A stretch of 46,255 nt of DNA from Candidatus Hydrothermales bacterium (GTDB taxonomy: Bacteria > Hydrothermota > Hydrothermia > Hydrothermales > JAJRUZ01): the NCBI GenBank assembly GCA_039630235.1, contig JBCNVI010000002.1, forward strand, positions 240,376 to 286,630, given 5' to 3'. The notes below the pieces were generated by a model, which was not told where the DNA came from, searched no databases, and saw only the letters and a list, made by a program, of their open reading frames with translations. Shown piece by piece: positions 26,753 to 35,640 of this stretch. The first letter of the stretch is position 1; every line of letters starts with the position of its first letter. Both the position numbers and the translations under genes were made by a program.

Positions 26753-28993
26753 ATGGTATTTATTTTCTTAATTCCCCTTAGTGTGAATTTTTTAAATTTC
26801 CCTTTTGCGGAAATTGAAAAAAAGCTTAAATCTGTTTATGATAAAGATTTTAATAAAAATTTTATAGGATATAAGAAGAACTCTTATCCTCTTACTTATA
26901 TAGGGCCTCAGGGAGGTACTATCATTTATCCTATATCTTCTGAAATAAATCCTAAAAAAGTTGTAGTACGTTCTTTTGTAGAATATCATAAATGTGAAAA
27001 TGTTTTTAGGGGTGATACTTTTGAGATTGCTCTTCCTTATTCAAGTTCTTATTTTACTCTTGTCGGCAGAATAGGAGTGATGACAGGTAACAATAAGTTT
27101 CTTTTGTTGAGGGATCCTACATCTTATTATATAACCTCTGATAATTTTGTCACAGTAGATACAGTCTATTTAAATGCAATGATAGGAGGTTTAGATGCGC
27201 AGGAGCAAACTTGTTACATGGTAATTAGTGATTCCCTTTTTAGATCTATTGATGGAGGTTCTAACTTTGTTTTTGTTAGTGACCTTGAATCGTATATTCC
27301 TTCCGGATCCTATATATGTGTTATTGATATTTATCCTTTTAATTCAAATATAGTTGCAATTTTAGCCTTTTATGAAGGTGGTAGTAACTATTATTTCCTT
27401 TATTCAACTAATGGCGGATTAAGTTTTTCAGTGGTAAGTACTATACAGAATGTATCTGGATACTGCTTTTCTTTAAGATTTTCACATACTAATCCTAACG
27501 TATTATTTTTTACTTCAGAATCAGGTCTTTTCTACACTACAAATTCAGGTTCCACCTGGTCACAAGTGCAAATGCTACCAGGGCTTCAGTATTATCCTGG
27601 TTTTGTGTTTGACGTTGTTCCCTTTAACCAGGACTCTTTCTTAATTGCGTCAATAGTTGATAGAGGTATTTTTAAGGCTAGGAGAGTTTATGGAAATGTT
27701 TACAATTATTCTATTTTGGATACAACTTTTATTCCATTTTATTTCGAGCCAATTTATAGATCTTTAAATTTAATTGATACTTTCTATGTTGGTTCAAATG
27801 ATGGTATTTATTATACCGTAAATAGGGGAAGAAATTGGACAAGATATAAGAATCGTTTAAAAGCTGTAATTTTCTTTGGTCCTGAGCAGGCAAGTTCAAA
27901 AAGAGATACTCTATTTTTAATTACAGAGGGTGGTCTTGTTTATAGGAGTTTTGATATTATTAATCAGGGATTTACAGAGCTACCATTTAAGGGTAATTTG
28001 ATATTTTTCGGTAACAACTTGGTTGAAAATTTTATCTCCTCTGCGAAGAGTTTATATCTTCTTACTAGAAACATTCGCCTCCTTGTTTCCCCGAACGAAA
28101 GAATTTTATTTTTCTCAAACAATGCTGGTTCTTCTTTTGCTTTAAGAAATTCCGCATCTAATCTTGCCAATTATTCTGGTATGTTTATGGGCTCCAATGT
28201 AAATACACTTTATTTGTGGAATGATGTTAGTATTTTAAAATCTACGGATGGAGGATCCTCTTTTGCGAGTTTTTATAGTGGTTCTATAAGGTCTGCTACA
28301 GGTGAGTTTGATACTCTTTTTGTTCTTAGGGGTGATGGTACACTTTTAGGGAGTTTTGGTGGCAGTTCATTTACAAATTTAGCCTATATTCCTAACGGAG
28401 GTGATATATTTTACATAAGAAGTTTACCATATGTCTTTTTTGATGATATGGTAGGACATCATGTTTTATATTACAATATTTTACAATCTCGTATTGATAC
28501 GGCTATTAAAAGGCCAAATTCTAATTCTTATTTTATAAGCCTTTCGCCATCTTATGACGGAGTTATATATGCCTTATATTATGATGCAGCTTTAAATGAG
28601 AACATTCTTTACTATAAAGTAATGCCAAATGGAAATTTAAAGTCAGTTTCGGTTCCACTTGATAATCCTGTGGGTATACATGCACTAAATAATGGTTACG
28701 TAGTTATATATGAACTTGGGAGGGGGCTTTATCTCATGGGAGTTACAGCAGTTGCAGAAGAAATCAGAGATAATTTAGAGTTTTTATTTGTTCCATCACT
28801 AATTTATGATTTTCTTGAGGTGAAGGGCATAAAGAGTCCTATAAGATATACAATTTATAGTGTTTTGGGAAGAAAATTGGGGCAGGGTTTGCTTAGTGGT
28901 AAGGTAGAAACTAAAATAAACTTGAATAATTTGAAATCTGGAGTTTATCATATAAATATTGATAAAAAAATATTTAGATTTATAAAATTTTAG
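26753..28993 (+). CDS. Secreted beta-propeller protein with T9SS type-A sorting tail
   Basis: A 746-residue exported protein with a signal-like N-terminus (VFIFLIPLSVNFL). The body has repeated BNR/sortilin-type Asp-box motifs, for example SIDGGSNFVF, STNGGLSFSV, TTNSGSTWSQV, NRGRNWTRY, NNAGSSFAL and STDGGSSFASF, giving two or more propellers. The last 70 residues read YTIYSVLGRKLGQG and then NLNNLKSGVYHINIDKK, a textbook type-A sorting domain (TIGR04183 type). No enzymatic residues recognised; such proteins are usually surface or released. The ATG is preceded by TTTAAA 6 bp upstream, a weak version of the leaderless pattern. Its TAG stop shares its last base with the tRNA-Ile gene. Confidence 0.85.
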   Translation: MVFIFLIPLSVNFLNFPFAEIEKKLKSVYDKDFNKNFIGYKKNSYPLTYIGPQGGTIIYPISSEINPKKVVVRSFVEYHKCENVFRGDTFEIALPYSSSYFTLVGRIGVMTGNNKFLLLRDPTSYYITSDNFVTVDTVYLNAMIGGLDAQEQTCYMVISDSLFRSIDGGSNFVFVSDLESYIPSGSYICVIDIYPFNSNIVAILAFYEGGSNYYFLYSTNGGLSFSVVSTIQNVSGYCFSLRFSHTNPNVLFFTSESGLFYTTNSGSTWSQVQMLPGLQYYPGFVFDVVPFNQDSFLIASIVDRGIFKARRVYGNVYNYSILDTTFIPFYFEPIYRSLNLIDTFYVGSNDGIYYTVNRGRNWTRYKNRLKAVIFFGPEQASSKRDTLFLITEGGLVYRSFDIINQGFTELPFKGNLIFFGNNLVENFISSAKSLYLLTRNIRLLVSPNERILFFSNNAGSSFALRNSASNLANYSGMFMGSNVNTLYLWNDVSILKSTDGGSSFASFYSGSIRSATGEFDTLFVLRGDGTLLGSFGGSSFTNLAYIPNGGDIFYIRSLPYVFFDDMVGHHVLYYNILQSRIDTAIKRPNSNSYFISLSPSYDGVIYALYYDAALNENILYYKVMPNGNLKSVSVPLDNPVGIHALNNGYVVIYELGRGLYLMGVTAVAEEIRDNLEFLFVPSLIYDFLEVKGIKSPIRYTIYSVLGRKLGQGLLSGKVETKINLNNLKSGVYHINIDKKIFRFIKF

Positions 28994-29066
28994 GCCCCGT
29001 AGCTCAGGTGGTTAGAGCATACGCCTGATAAGCGTAAGGTCGGTGGTTCAAGTCCACCCGGGGCCA
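28993..29066 (+). tRNA. tRNA-Ile (anticodon GAT)
   Basis: Full cloverleaf of 74 nt: acceptor GGCCCCG paired with CGGGGCC, D arm GCTC...GAGC, anticodon loop CTGATAA with GAT, T arm GGTGG/CCACC around TTCAAGT, discriminator A. CCA is not encoded. Its first base is the G of the upstream TAG stop. Confidence 0.97.
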
Positions 29067-29089
29067 CATAGTAATGTAGGAGGAACAGT

Positions 29090-30214
29090 ATGAAAAAAAT
29101 AGTGGTGAGTTTCTTTCTACTTACAGGTCTTCTCATTGCGACAGAAACAAGAGTCAGAACCCTAGGAGGAGTTGTTGACTTTCTGAAGGATGATGTTTTG
29201 GCCTTAACTTATCCCTCTCAAATTACATCTTTTCCAAGCCTCTGTGTTCTTGAAGCTTTTGATCTCGGAACTTTAACAACAAACAATTCCTATTTAAAGG
29301 GTTATTTTGGTATCGGAGAAAATCACTCCCTTGGAGTTTTTGGAGCCTACCTAAATATACCGGTTTATATGTATCTTGATACAATGATTAGGGGCTTAAT
29401 GTTTTCTTATGGAAAATATTTTGGAGAAAAATTTACACTTGGATTTAATATTGGTTTTTCTAATTATAGTATGACAACAGAAGATACTATTGCTGATTAT
29501 AAGAATAAGGAAGAAGCAAGGGTATTTTTATTAAATCCAGGTTTTACTTTTTATTTTTCAGAGTCCCATTTTGTTGATGTGGCTTTAAATTTTGCAAGTC
29601 GCTCCTTTAGTCGAAAATTTCAGCGACCTGTAGATACAACAAAAGCAAAGGGAACACAAGATATGTCATTTGATGTTAGATATTTTAGATCCCTTTCAGA
29701 GTATACAAATTTTGTTGTTGGTTTTCATTTTCAAACATCTGATCGGTCAATAGAAAGAAGAATAGGTGGTAATACTGTAGATTCTACTCACAAAATTTCA
29801 AGTTTTAACTTGAACACTGGTTTTAACATTCAACCTGTTGATGTTTTAAGTTTGATTTTAGGAGTTCAAATCGTAAATCTTACAAATAAGTATGGAGACT
29901 CAAGAAAAGAAGTAGATTTTTCAATAAATTCAATTTTAGGTCTTGAAGCAGATCTTGGAAAATGGTTTGTAGTGAGACTTTCAGCGAGAAAGGCTCTTTT
30001 ATCGACTTCTAAAGATGAATTTCTTGACAATAGAACCAAGTTTACAGAAACAACTCAAGGACTTCTTCCTGTTATAATAGGACTTGCCTACAAAAGAGGA
30101 AATTTAAGAATAGATGCAGAAGCTTCACCTGATATTTTTTACAACGGTCCTTACTTTATAACAGGAACTCCAAGTACTTTCTTTACCTCAATAAGCATTC
30201 TTTATTCCTTTTAG
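29090..30214 (+). CDS. Outer-membrane beta-barrel protein, function unknown
   Basis: A 374-residue protein with a typical signal peptide (KKIVVSFFLLTGLLIATET). The mature protein opens TRVRTLGGVVDFLKDD followed by YPSQITSFPSL, a pattern I recall in barrel proteins of several uncultured Gram-negative phyla. The rest is a succession of amphipathic strands separated by polar turns, ending in SISILYSF with a C-terminal Phe, as expected for an outer-membrane barrel recognised by the BAM machinery. Clear SD (AGGAGG) 6 bp before the ATG. It lies 23 bp after tRNA-Ile and ends in a strong terminator. Pore or cargo unknown. Confidence 0.75.
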   Translation: MKKIVVSFFLLTGLLIATETRVRTLGGVVDFLKDDVLALTYPSQITSFPSLCVLEAFDLGTLTTNNSYLKGYFGIGENHSLGVFGAYLNIPVYMYLDTMIRGLMFSYGKYFGEKFTLGFNIGFSNYSMTTEDTIADYKNKEEARVFLLNPGFTFYFSESHFVDVALNFASRSFSRKFQRPVDTTKAKGTQDMSFDVRYFRSLSEYTNFVVGFHFQTSDRSIERRIGGNTVDSTHKISSFNLNTGFNIQPVDVLSLILGVQIVNLTNKYGDSRKEVDFSINSILGLEADLGKWFVVRLSARKALLSTSKDEFLDNRTKFTETTQGLLPVIIGLAYKRGNLRIDAEASPDIFYNGPYFITGTPSTFFTSISILYSF

Positions 30215-30241
30215 TAAATCATAAAAATTCGAAAAATTTAG

Positions 30242-30282
30242 GGGGAAGGGGGGATAAGATTCCTCTCTTCCCCTTGTTTTTT
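30242..30282 (+). terminator. Rho-independent terminator after the barrel gene
   Basis: A stem of about 13 bp between 30242-30254 (GGGGAAGG and onward) and 30261-30273 (ending CTTCCCC), loop TAAGAT, then TTGTTTTTT. The strongest hairpin terminator seen in the window. Confidence 0.85.
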
Positions 30283-30305
30283 AAAAATCCAAGAGAATTT
30301 TCAGT

Positions 30306-30860
30306 ATGGGAATAAAAAATGATAGATGGATAAAGGAAATGGTAAAAAAATTTAAGATGATAGACCCTTTTGCTGAAAATCTTGTTACAGAGAAAGTAAT
30401 ATCCTATGGAGTTTCCTCCTATGGCTATGATGTAAGAATCGCCGATGAGTTTAAGATTTTTACAAATGTCTTTTCCAGTATAGTTGATCCAAAAAATTTT
30501 GATCCCAGGTCTTTTGTAGAATTTAAAGGTAAAGAGTGTATTATACCTCCAAATTCTTTTGCCCTTGGAAGAAGTGTAGAGTATTTTAGAATCCCAAGAA
30601 ATGTGCTTGGAATATGTCTTGGTAAATCTACTTACGCAAGATGTGGAATAGTTATAAATATAACCCCACTTGAACCTGAATGGGAAGGTTATATAACAAT
30701 AGAGATTTCTAATACTACACCTCTTCCCGCTAAGATTTACGCAAATGAAGGTATAGCGCAGGTTATATTCATTGAGGGCGACGAGATTTGTGAAGTTTCC
30801 TATAAAGATAGAAAAGGAAAGTATCAAGGTCAAAAAGGTATCGTACTTCCAAGAATTTGA
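30306..30860 (+). CDS. dcd: dCTP deaminase
   Basis: Converts dCTP to dUTP (some relatives continue to dUMP), feeding dTTP synthesis. The 184-residue trimeric enzyme has [31 protein letters not shown], and the family signature [16 protein letters not shown] (with the catalytic Glu in the W-E-G-Y region), then GIAQVIF. Length matches the family. Whether it also has dUTPase activity cannot be judged. Its TGA stop overlaps the TTG start of the next gene. Confidence 0.96.
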   Translation: MGIKNDRWIKEMVKKFKMIDPFAENLVTEKVISYGVSSYGYDVRIADEFKIFTNVFSSIVDPKNFDPRSFVEFKGKECIIPPNSFALGRSVEYFRIPRNVLGICLGKSTYARCGIVINITPLEPEWEGYITIEISNTTPLPAKIYANEGIAQVIFIEGDEICEVSYKDRKGKYQGQKGIVLPRI

Positions 30861-31810
30861 TCTTTATACACTTTCTAACTTTAGTGATTTTAGAAAAAGA
30901 GAAAGAAAAAATAAAGTTTTATTTAAATTTATTGTGGAGAGAAAATTACAAAGAAGCAATAGAAATTGAAAGAAGTTATTTTTCTAAATATAAAGATCAT
31001 CCAATTTTTTATACTTTAAAAACTATAAGGTATTTTGATTATTTTCTTGATAACTATGAGCCAGACTCCGAAAAAGAGTTTCTTGAAAGTATTGAAAGGG
31101 GAATTAGTCTATGTGAGAAATTGGAGGAAAAAGATAAAGAGATAAGATTTTTAAAGGGGGTCTTGATTGCCTATTCCTCGATGTTTGAAGGAATAAAAGA
31201 AAACTATCTTGAGGCCCTCGTTAGGGGTTTTAAAGCCTATAACATAATTAAAAAATTTAAGAAATACCCAGATGCATATCTTGCTTTAGGTATGTATAAC
31301 TACGGAGCAAGCGTCTTACAAAAATATGTTGGAAAAACATTCATAAAAGGCGATAGAAGAGAACAGGGGATAAGAGAGATAAAGTATGCAATGTCAAATG
31401 GAGTTTTTATGAAAGCGTACTCCTATGATGCCTTAATAGAAATTCTCTTGAGAGAAAAGATGAGAGATAGTGCAATCAAGTGGGCAGAAAGGTTTTATAG
31501 TGAATTTGGAGAAACTCGTAGAACTCTTTTTGCATTAGGAAAAGCTTACAAAAAGAGCGGCTATTTTCAAAGGGCAGAAGAAATCTACTTAAAACTTTTA
31601 AAAGTAGTAGATAATCAAGATTCAGACTATAACAAGGGTATTGTACGCTTATACCTCTCCGAATGTTACTACGTTTTAAACAAAGATAGAGAAAAGGCAA
31701 AAGAACTACTTAAAGAGGCTGAATTTTTTCTTAATAGGAGCAGATGGTATAGAAAAGACAAAGTTATTAACTATTTGAATAAGTTAAAAGTTCAAAAATT
31801 TTTTAGGTAG
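30857..31810 (+). CDS. TPR-like helical repeat protein, function unknown
   Basis: A 317-residue protein. The start ([19 protein letters not shown]) is weakly hydrophobic and may be a signal or anchor. The remainder is almost all helical, with tetratricopeptide-like pairs, for instance [20 protein letters not shown] and [16 protein letters not shown] near the end, and an earlier [19 protein letters not shown] start overlapping the dcd stop (TTGA), so it is translated with dcd. The 3' end overlaps the convergent mtaD gene by 8 bp. Partners are unknown; similar proteins often accompany envelope systems. Confidence 0.7.
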   Translation: MIFIHFLTLVILEKEKEKIKFYLNLLWRENYKEAIEIERSYFSKYKDHPIFYTLKTIRYFDYFLDNYEPDSEKEFLESIERGISLCEKLEEKDKEIRFLKGVLIAYSSMFEGIKENYLEALVRGFKAYNIIKKFKKYPDAYLALGMYNYGASVLQKYVGKTFIKGDRREQGIREIKYAMSNGVFMKAYSYDALIEILLREKMRDSAIKWAERFYSEFGETRRTLFALGKAYKKSGYFQRAEEIYLKLLKVVDNQDSDYNKGIVRLYLSECYYVLNKDREKAKELLKEAEFFLNRSRWYRKDKVINYLNKLKVQKFFR

Positions 31811-33104
31811 AAAGACTTTTTATTTTATTCTTCCAAAATTCAGTTTCTTTTAGTATTTTTTCTAAATCAATTGTTTTAAATTCACCGTTTTTTAGGATCC
31901 ACTTGCCTTTTACCATAACGCTTTCTATGCTTTCTCTACCAGCAGCATAAACAATATAAGAATAGGGATCATAAAAGGGAACTGTTCCATCTCTTTGAGG
32001 ATTAAATACTATAAGATCTGCAGATTTCCCCTCTATAAGTTCTCCTGAATCAAAACCAAGTGCTAAAGCTCCAATTTTAGTAGCCATGTTAAAAACTTCT
32101 TTTGCACTTAGTATTAAGGGATCAAGATTTACTCCTTTATGTACCAGGGATACAAGCTTCATTTCCCTTAAAATGTCTAAATTGTTGTTTGAGGACGCAC
32201 TATCTGTCCCAATAGTAATTTTTAATCCTTTTTCAAGGTATCTTTTTATGGGTGCAATACCAGAGGCAAGTTTAAGATTACTTGATAAGTTGTGAGAAAT
32301 GTAAAAATTTTTATCTTTTAAGAAATCTGTTTCATCTTCTGTTAAATAGACACAGTGGGCAGCAATTACCTTTAGGTCAAATAGTCCTAAATCATTGAGG
32401 TAAAAAATTGGTGTTTTTCCAAATTTTTTAACAGATTCTTCTATTTCTCCTCTTGTTTCAGAAATATGAATATGTATAGGTAGATCGTACTTTTTTGCTA
32501 GGTTTATACACCCAATAATTGTTTCTTTTGAGCAGGAGTAAATTGCATGGGGTCCAGGGATTACCCTTATTCTTTCATTTTCAATGTATCTATTTATTAA
32601 TTTTTCAGTTTTTTCTAATGCCTCTTTTGAATTTTTGTAGTAAGGTGTCTCAAAATCAAGGATTCCAACAGATAAAAGTGCGTAAATTTGGGATTCTTCA
32701 ATAACTTCTGCTACTTCTTCTTCAAAGAAATACATGTCGACAAAGCCTACTGTTCCAGATTTTATCATTTCGATGAGGCCAAGGTAAGTTCCTGCTCTTA
32801 CGTATTCTGGAGATAGTAGTTTAGATTCAAGGGGCCAAATGTACTTTGTTAGCCATTCAATGAGTGGTAAATCATCGGCAAAACCTCTCAGCAAGGTCAT
32901 TGGGATATGGGTGTGAGTATTAAAAAATGCGGGGGAAACAATTTTATTACTTAGGTCTAGAGTTTCTTTAGCTTGTAGATTTGGTTCTTTTTCAGAAACT
33001 AAGGTTATCTTGCCGTCTTTTATTCCGAGGAATCCCTTTTCTATGAATTTATTTTTATTTTGGATAATGAGTGGGTTTTTAAGGAGTATGTCTAAGTTAT
33101 TCAA
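31803..33104 (-). CDS. mtaD: Amidohydrolase: 5'-methylthioadenosine/S-adenosylhomocysteine deaminase type
   Basis: Deaminates MTA, SAH or a related nucleoside in S-adenosylmethionine recycling. The 433-residue protein has the metal and substrate motifs of the family: FFNTHTHIPMTLLRGFADDLPL, PIHIHISET, VIAAHCVYLT, and TIGTDSASSNNNLDILREM (catalytic Asp). N- and C-terminal beta-sandwich segments frame the barrel. Exact substrate cannot be told from related aminohydrolases. TTG start 12 bp after the tRNA-Cys 3' end, with no SD; the mRNA leader is therefore probably created by tRNA processing. Confidence 0.85.
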   Translation of the reverse strand: MNNLDILLKNPLIIQNKNKFIEKGFLGIKDGKITLVSEKEPNLQAKETLDLSNKIVSPAFFNTHTHIPMTLLRGFADDLPLIEWLTKYIWPLESKLLSPEYVRAGTYLGLIEMIKSGTVGFVDMYFFEEEVAEVIEESQIYALLSVGILDFETPYYKNSKEALEKTEKLINRYIENERIRVIPGPHAIYSCSKETIIGCINLAKKYDLPIHIHISETRGEIEESVKKFGKTPIFYLNDLGLFDLKVIAAHCVYLTEDETDFLKDKNFYISHNLSSNLKLASGIAPIKRYLEKGLKITIGTDSASSNNNLDILREMKLVSLVHKGVNLDPLILSAKEVFNMATKIGALALGFDSGELIEGKSADLIVFNPQRDGTVPFYDPYSYIVYAAGRESIESVMVKGKWILKNGEFKTIDLEKILKETEFWKNKIKSLST

Positions 33105-33116
33105 TTAAATTTAAAG

Positions 33117-33188
33117 AGGCGGCGCCCGGAATTGAACCGAGGTAAGCGGTTTTGCAAACCGCTGCCTATGCCACTCGGCCACGCCGCC
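33117..33188 (-). tRNA. tRNA-Cys (anticodon GCA)
   Basis: Cloverleaf of 72 nt on the minus strand: acceptor GGCGGCG with CGCCGCC, anticodon stem GCGGT/ACCGC around loop TTGCAAA (GCA), T loop TTCAATT, discriminator T (U) as required for Cys. No encoded CCA. Confidence 0.97.
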
Positions 33189-33199
33189 CTTCTTTAATT

Positions 33200-33228
33200 A
33201 TTTTAATCTATTTTTTTAACAAATTCAA
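33200..33228 (-). promoter_or_regulatory. Promoter of tRNA-Cys
   Basis: Minus strand: TTGAAT (33228-33223), 17 bp spacer, TAAAAT (33205-33200), 11 bp before the tRNA 5' end. It lies between prfA and the tRNA, so tRNA-Cys and mtaD can be transcribed independently of prfA. Confidence 0.55.
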
Positions 33229-33231
33229 TAC

Positions 33232-34275
33232 CTAAATAGCCTTTTTACTCTCTCTTTTTCTTAACTCCTCAATAAAAACATCTATATTTCCATCTAAAAC
33301 ATCTTCAAGGTTATATACAGTTATAGGTATCCTATGATCTGTAACCCTATTCTGTAAAAAATTGTATGTTCTAATCTTTTCACTTCTATCCTGGGTTCCA
33401 ATTTGTTCTCTCCTTAGTTCTCTTAATTCTCTTTCTTTCTTTTGTTTTTCGTACTCATAGAGTCTCAATTTCAAAATTCTTAGTGCCTTTTCCTTATTTC
33501 TATGCTGTGACCTTTCGTCTTGGCACTGCACAACAATACCTGTTGGAATATGCCTAATTCTTACTGCTGAATCAGTTTTCTGCAGGTGTTGTCCGCCTGG
33601 ACCACTTGCTCTTTTTGTCTCTATTTCAATATCCTCAGGTTTAATTTCTATTTCAACATCCTCAACTTCAGGAAGAACAGCGACTGATGCTGTTGAGGTA
33701 TGTATTCTACCGCTTGCTTCAGTAACAGGGACTCTTTGGACTCTATGGACTCCGCTTTCGTATTTAAGCATCTTATAGGCACCTTTTCCTTCCACAAGTA
33801 ATACTGCCTCTTTAATACCCCCTAAGTCACTTTCTCTCATATCTGTTATAGAACATTTAAACCCTTTTCTTTCACAAAATTTTAGGTACATTCTTAAAAG
33901 ATCTCTTGCAAACAGTGCTGCTTCCTCACCTCCTGCTCCTGCTCTGATTTCTATTATGCAGTTATTTTCTTCACTTTCGTTTTCGACGTCTAAAAGTAAA
34001 ACTAAAAGTTCATTTTTTTCACTCAATTTTTTTTCTTTCTCTTCTTCCAAATACTCTCTCATTTCAGAATCTTTTTCGCTTTTTATCATACTTTCTATTT
34101 CTTTAATCTCCTTGTCTAAAGCGATAATCTTTTCTGCAATTTCAGCCTTTTCCTTTATTTTTTTATATTCTTTATTTAATTCTGTAAGTTTTCTTTTGTT
34201 CTTAATATTCTCAGGCTTCGAGAGTTCCTTTTCAATTTCCTCTTTTTTCTTTATTATTTCCAGTAGATTTTCCAT
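33232..34275 (-). CDS. prfA: Peptide chain release factor 1
   Basis: Recognises UAA and UAG stop codons and triggers peptide release. The 347-residue protein starts with a coiled-coil domain and has [18 protein letters not shown], then [19 protein letters not shown] (the codon-recognition P-x-T tripeptide appears as PVT, the RF1 class), and [16 protein letters not shown] with the catalytic GGQ. It is RF1 rather than RF2 on these grounds. SD GGAGG just before the ATG. A small possible reading frame and 157 bp separate it from the upstream biotinyl/KOW-type gene. Confidence 0.96.
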   Translation of the reverse strand: MENLLEIIKKKEEIEKELSKPENIKNKRKLTELNKEYKKIKEKAEIAEKIIALDKEIKEIESMIKSEKDSEMREYLEEEKEKKLSEKNELLVLLLDVENESEENNCIIEIRAGAGGEEAALFARDLLRMYLKFCERKGFKCSITDMRESDLGGIKEAVLLVEGKGAYKMLKYESGVHRVQRVPVTEASGRIHTSTASVAVLPEVEDVEIEIKPEDIEIETKRASGPGGQHLQKTDSAVRIRHIPTGIVVQCQDERSQHRNKEKALRILKLRLYEYEKQKKERELRELRREQIGTQDRSEKIRTYNFLQNRVTDHRIPITVYNLEDVLDGNIDVFIEELRKRESKKAI

Positions 34276-34298
34276 AGTCCTCCTGTCCTATAAGGGAT

Positions 34299-34436
34299 TT
34301 AAAAGGTGAGTTTTTCACGCGTAATAACTTTAGTACTCATGGATACGACTCCACCGAAAGTTTCTGTTTCACTTTTTATTGTTAGATACCTTTTCTCTCT
34401 AAAAAATTTTTTAAAACCTGTTTCAAGTATTTTTAT
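34299..34436 (-). CDS. Possible 45-residue ORF lacking a standard start codon
   Basis: Between the biotinyl/KOW-type gene and prfA, one frame reads (I)KILETGFKKFFREKRYLT and continues with TETFGGVVSMSTKVITREK to TAA 34299-34301. The composition looks coding, but the only ATG in frame (34340) leaves 13 residues. The first codon after the in-frame stop that could serve is ATA at 34436, overlapping the stop of the gene upstream (ATAA). No homologue recognised. It may be non-coding spacer. Confidence 0.3.
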   Translation of the reverse strand: MKILETGFKKFFREKRYLTIKSETETFGGVVSMSTKVITREKLTF

Positions 34437-35563
34437 GTTTCAATTATTTCAACGTTTGCTCGAGGCACTGTTACACGCCTTCCATCTTTAAGTTCTACTT
34501 CAAGAATTCTAACTTTAGACTCTGTGTCTATAACTCTAAGTTCTGGAGGAAGAGAGACAACTTTTCCTATTTCACCAAAGTAGGGATCTCTAATTATTCT
34601 AACTATCGTTCCCTTTGCAAGACCTTCTTTAAGAGTATCCTCTTCCTTTACTTCTTGAATTTCCTTATAGGGAATAATTATTTCAGGTCTTATCACACCT
34701 GCTCTTATTTGTGTAGCCCCATTTATTGAGCACTTTTCTCCCTCTCTTTTTTTGAGAAGCTCAAATGTTCTTTTTGCCATTTCGAGTCTACCAAATCCTT
34801 CTGTGAGAATTAAAGTTATCTTAAGTGGTTCAGAACCTGTAATTGCAACTCCTATATCATATCCGAGGAATTTTCTTAAGTTTTCATCATCTATTCCACC
34901 CACAACACAACCAACCACGTTGAGCTCTTCAAGTTTTTTGAGGACTTCTGCGGTTATAAAACTACCACCTACAACAATTAAACTATCAGAATCATCACCT
35001 ATTCTTGCCAGCTTATCTATTTTTAGTTCTTCATCAGGAGAGTCAACAAGAACCTTTAGTTTTCCTATTTTTTCCCCACCAACACCAAAGATACCCTGAA
35101 TAAATGTAGCTGTAGTTTTCATAATTACTCCTTCCTCAGGTATGATTTCTTCTACAACGCCATCAAAGTAAGCTTTTACCTCAACTGGTATAGGAGGTTC
35201 TCTTATAATCACTTGACCTGTAACAAGTGATATCTGTTCTATTTTCCCATCGACCGGGGACTTTACTTCAGTTTTAAAAAGCCCAAAAAAACCTTTACTT
35301 ATTGCAATAACTTCATCTTTTTTAACTTCTTGTCCTTCTTTTTTTATCATGAAGTTTGGAAGCTCAGTAGGGGATACTCCAAGGAGTCCTGCTACATTAA
35401 CTGGATGAACGTTTCCAGGCAAAAGTGTTCTAGCAACAACATCTTCAGCCTTTACATAATTACCCTTTTTAACAATCACCTCACCCTTGAGGGGAAGCCT
35501 TCTTTCTTTAAAAATTAAAGTTTTTTCAGAAACTTTTAAACCCGGTGTATACGCATGCGCCAT
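34433..35563 (-). CDS. Conserved hypothetical protein with biotinyl-like and KOW-like domains
   Basis: A 376-residue cytosolic protein opening MAHAYTPGLKVSEKTLIF. Residues 20-130 look like barrel-sandwich/lipoyl-like hairpins: RLPLKGEVIVKKGNYVKAED and KKEGQEVKKDEVIAISKGFF, with VKSPVDGKIEQISLVTGQV. A central domain has IVVGGSFITAEVLKKLEELN and GYDIGVAITGSEPLKITLIL. The end, EGLAKGTIVRIIRDPYFGEI, looks like a KOW/SH3 barrel. I recall this protein near MutL-like ATPases in Chloroflexi and other phyla, but the role is unknown. The start 35563 follows TATAAT by 6 bp; the frame extends upstream without meaning. Confidence 0.8.
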   Translation of the reverse strand: MAHAYTPGLKVSEKTLIFKERRLPLKGEVIVKKGNYVKAEDVVARTLLPGNVHPVNVAGLLGVSPTELPNFMIKKEGQEVKKDEVIAISKGFFGLFKTEVKSPVDGKIEQISLVTGQVIIREPPIPVEVKAYFDGVVEEIIPEEGVIMKTTATFIQGIFGVGGEKIGKLKVLVDSPDEELKIDKLARIGDDSDSLIVVGGSFITAEVLKKLEELNVVGCVVGGIDDENLRKFLGYDIGVAITGSEPLKITLILTEGFGRLEMAKRTFELLKKREGEKCSINGATQIRAGVIRPEIIIPYKEIQEVKEEDTLKEGLAKGTIVRIIRDPYFGEIGKVVSLPPELRVIDTESKVRILEVELKDGRRVTVPRANVEIIET

Positions 35564-35569
35564 ATAAAG

Positions 35570-35598
35570 ATTATAAGATATTGATAAAAATTTCACAA
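35570..35598 (-). promoter_or_regulatory. Promoter of the biotinyl/KOW-domain gene (leaderless type)
   Basis: Minus strand: TTGTGA (35598-35593), 17 bp spacer, TATAAT (35575-35570), 6 bp to the ATG at 35563. The -35 box lies inside the ribBA promoter spacer. Confidence 0.65.
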
Positions 35599-35610
35599 AA
35601 TTTTTATAAT
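35581..35610 (+). promoter_or_regulatory. Promoter of the ribBA-ribH-pyrC operon
   Basis: TTGATA (35581-35586), 18 bp spacer, TATAAT (35605-35610), then a short leader with the SD AGGGAGG before the ATG at 35641. This operon head is the exception that has an SD. The leader (about 25 nt) is too short for an FMN riboswitch. Confidence 0.65.
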
Positions 35611-35640
35611 ATAATCTACCTTTCAAGGGAGGAAAATTTA

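Noticed and set aside
34306-34491. Plus-strand reading frame across the prfA upstream gap
   Set aside because: Overlaps the end of the biotinyl/KOW-type gene in antisense and shows no protein-like features.
35564-35640. Possible FMN riboswitch before ribBA
   Set aside because: Only 77 bp are available, mostly filled by two promoters; no conserved riboswitch stems are seen.
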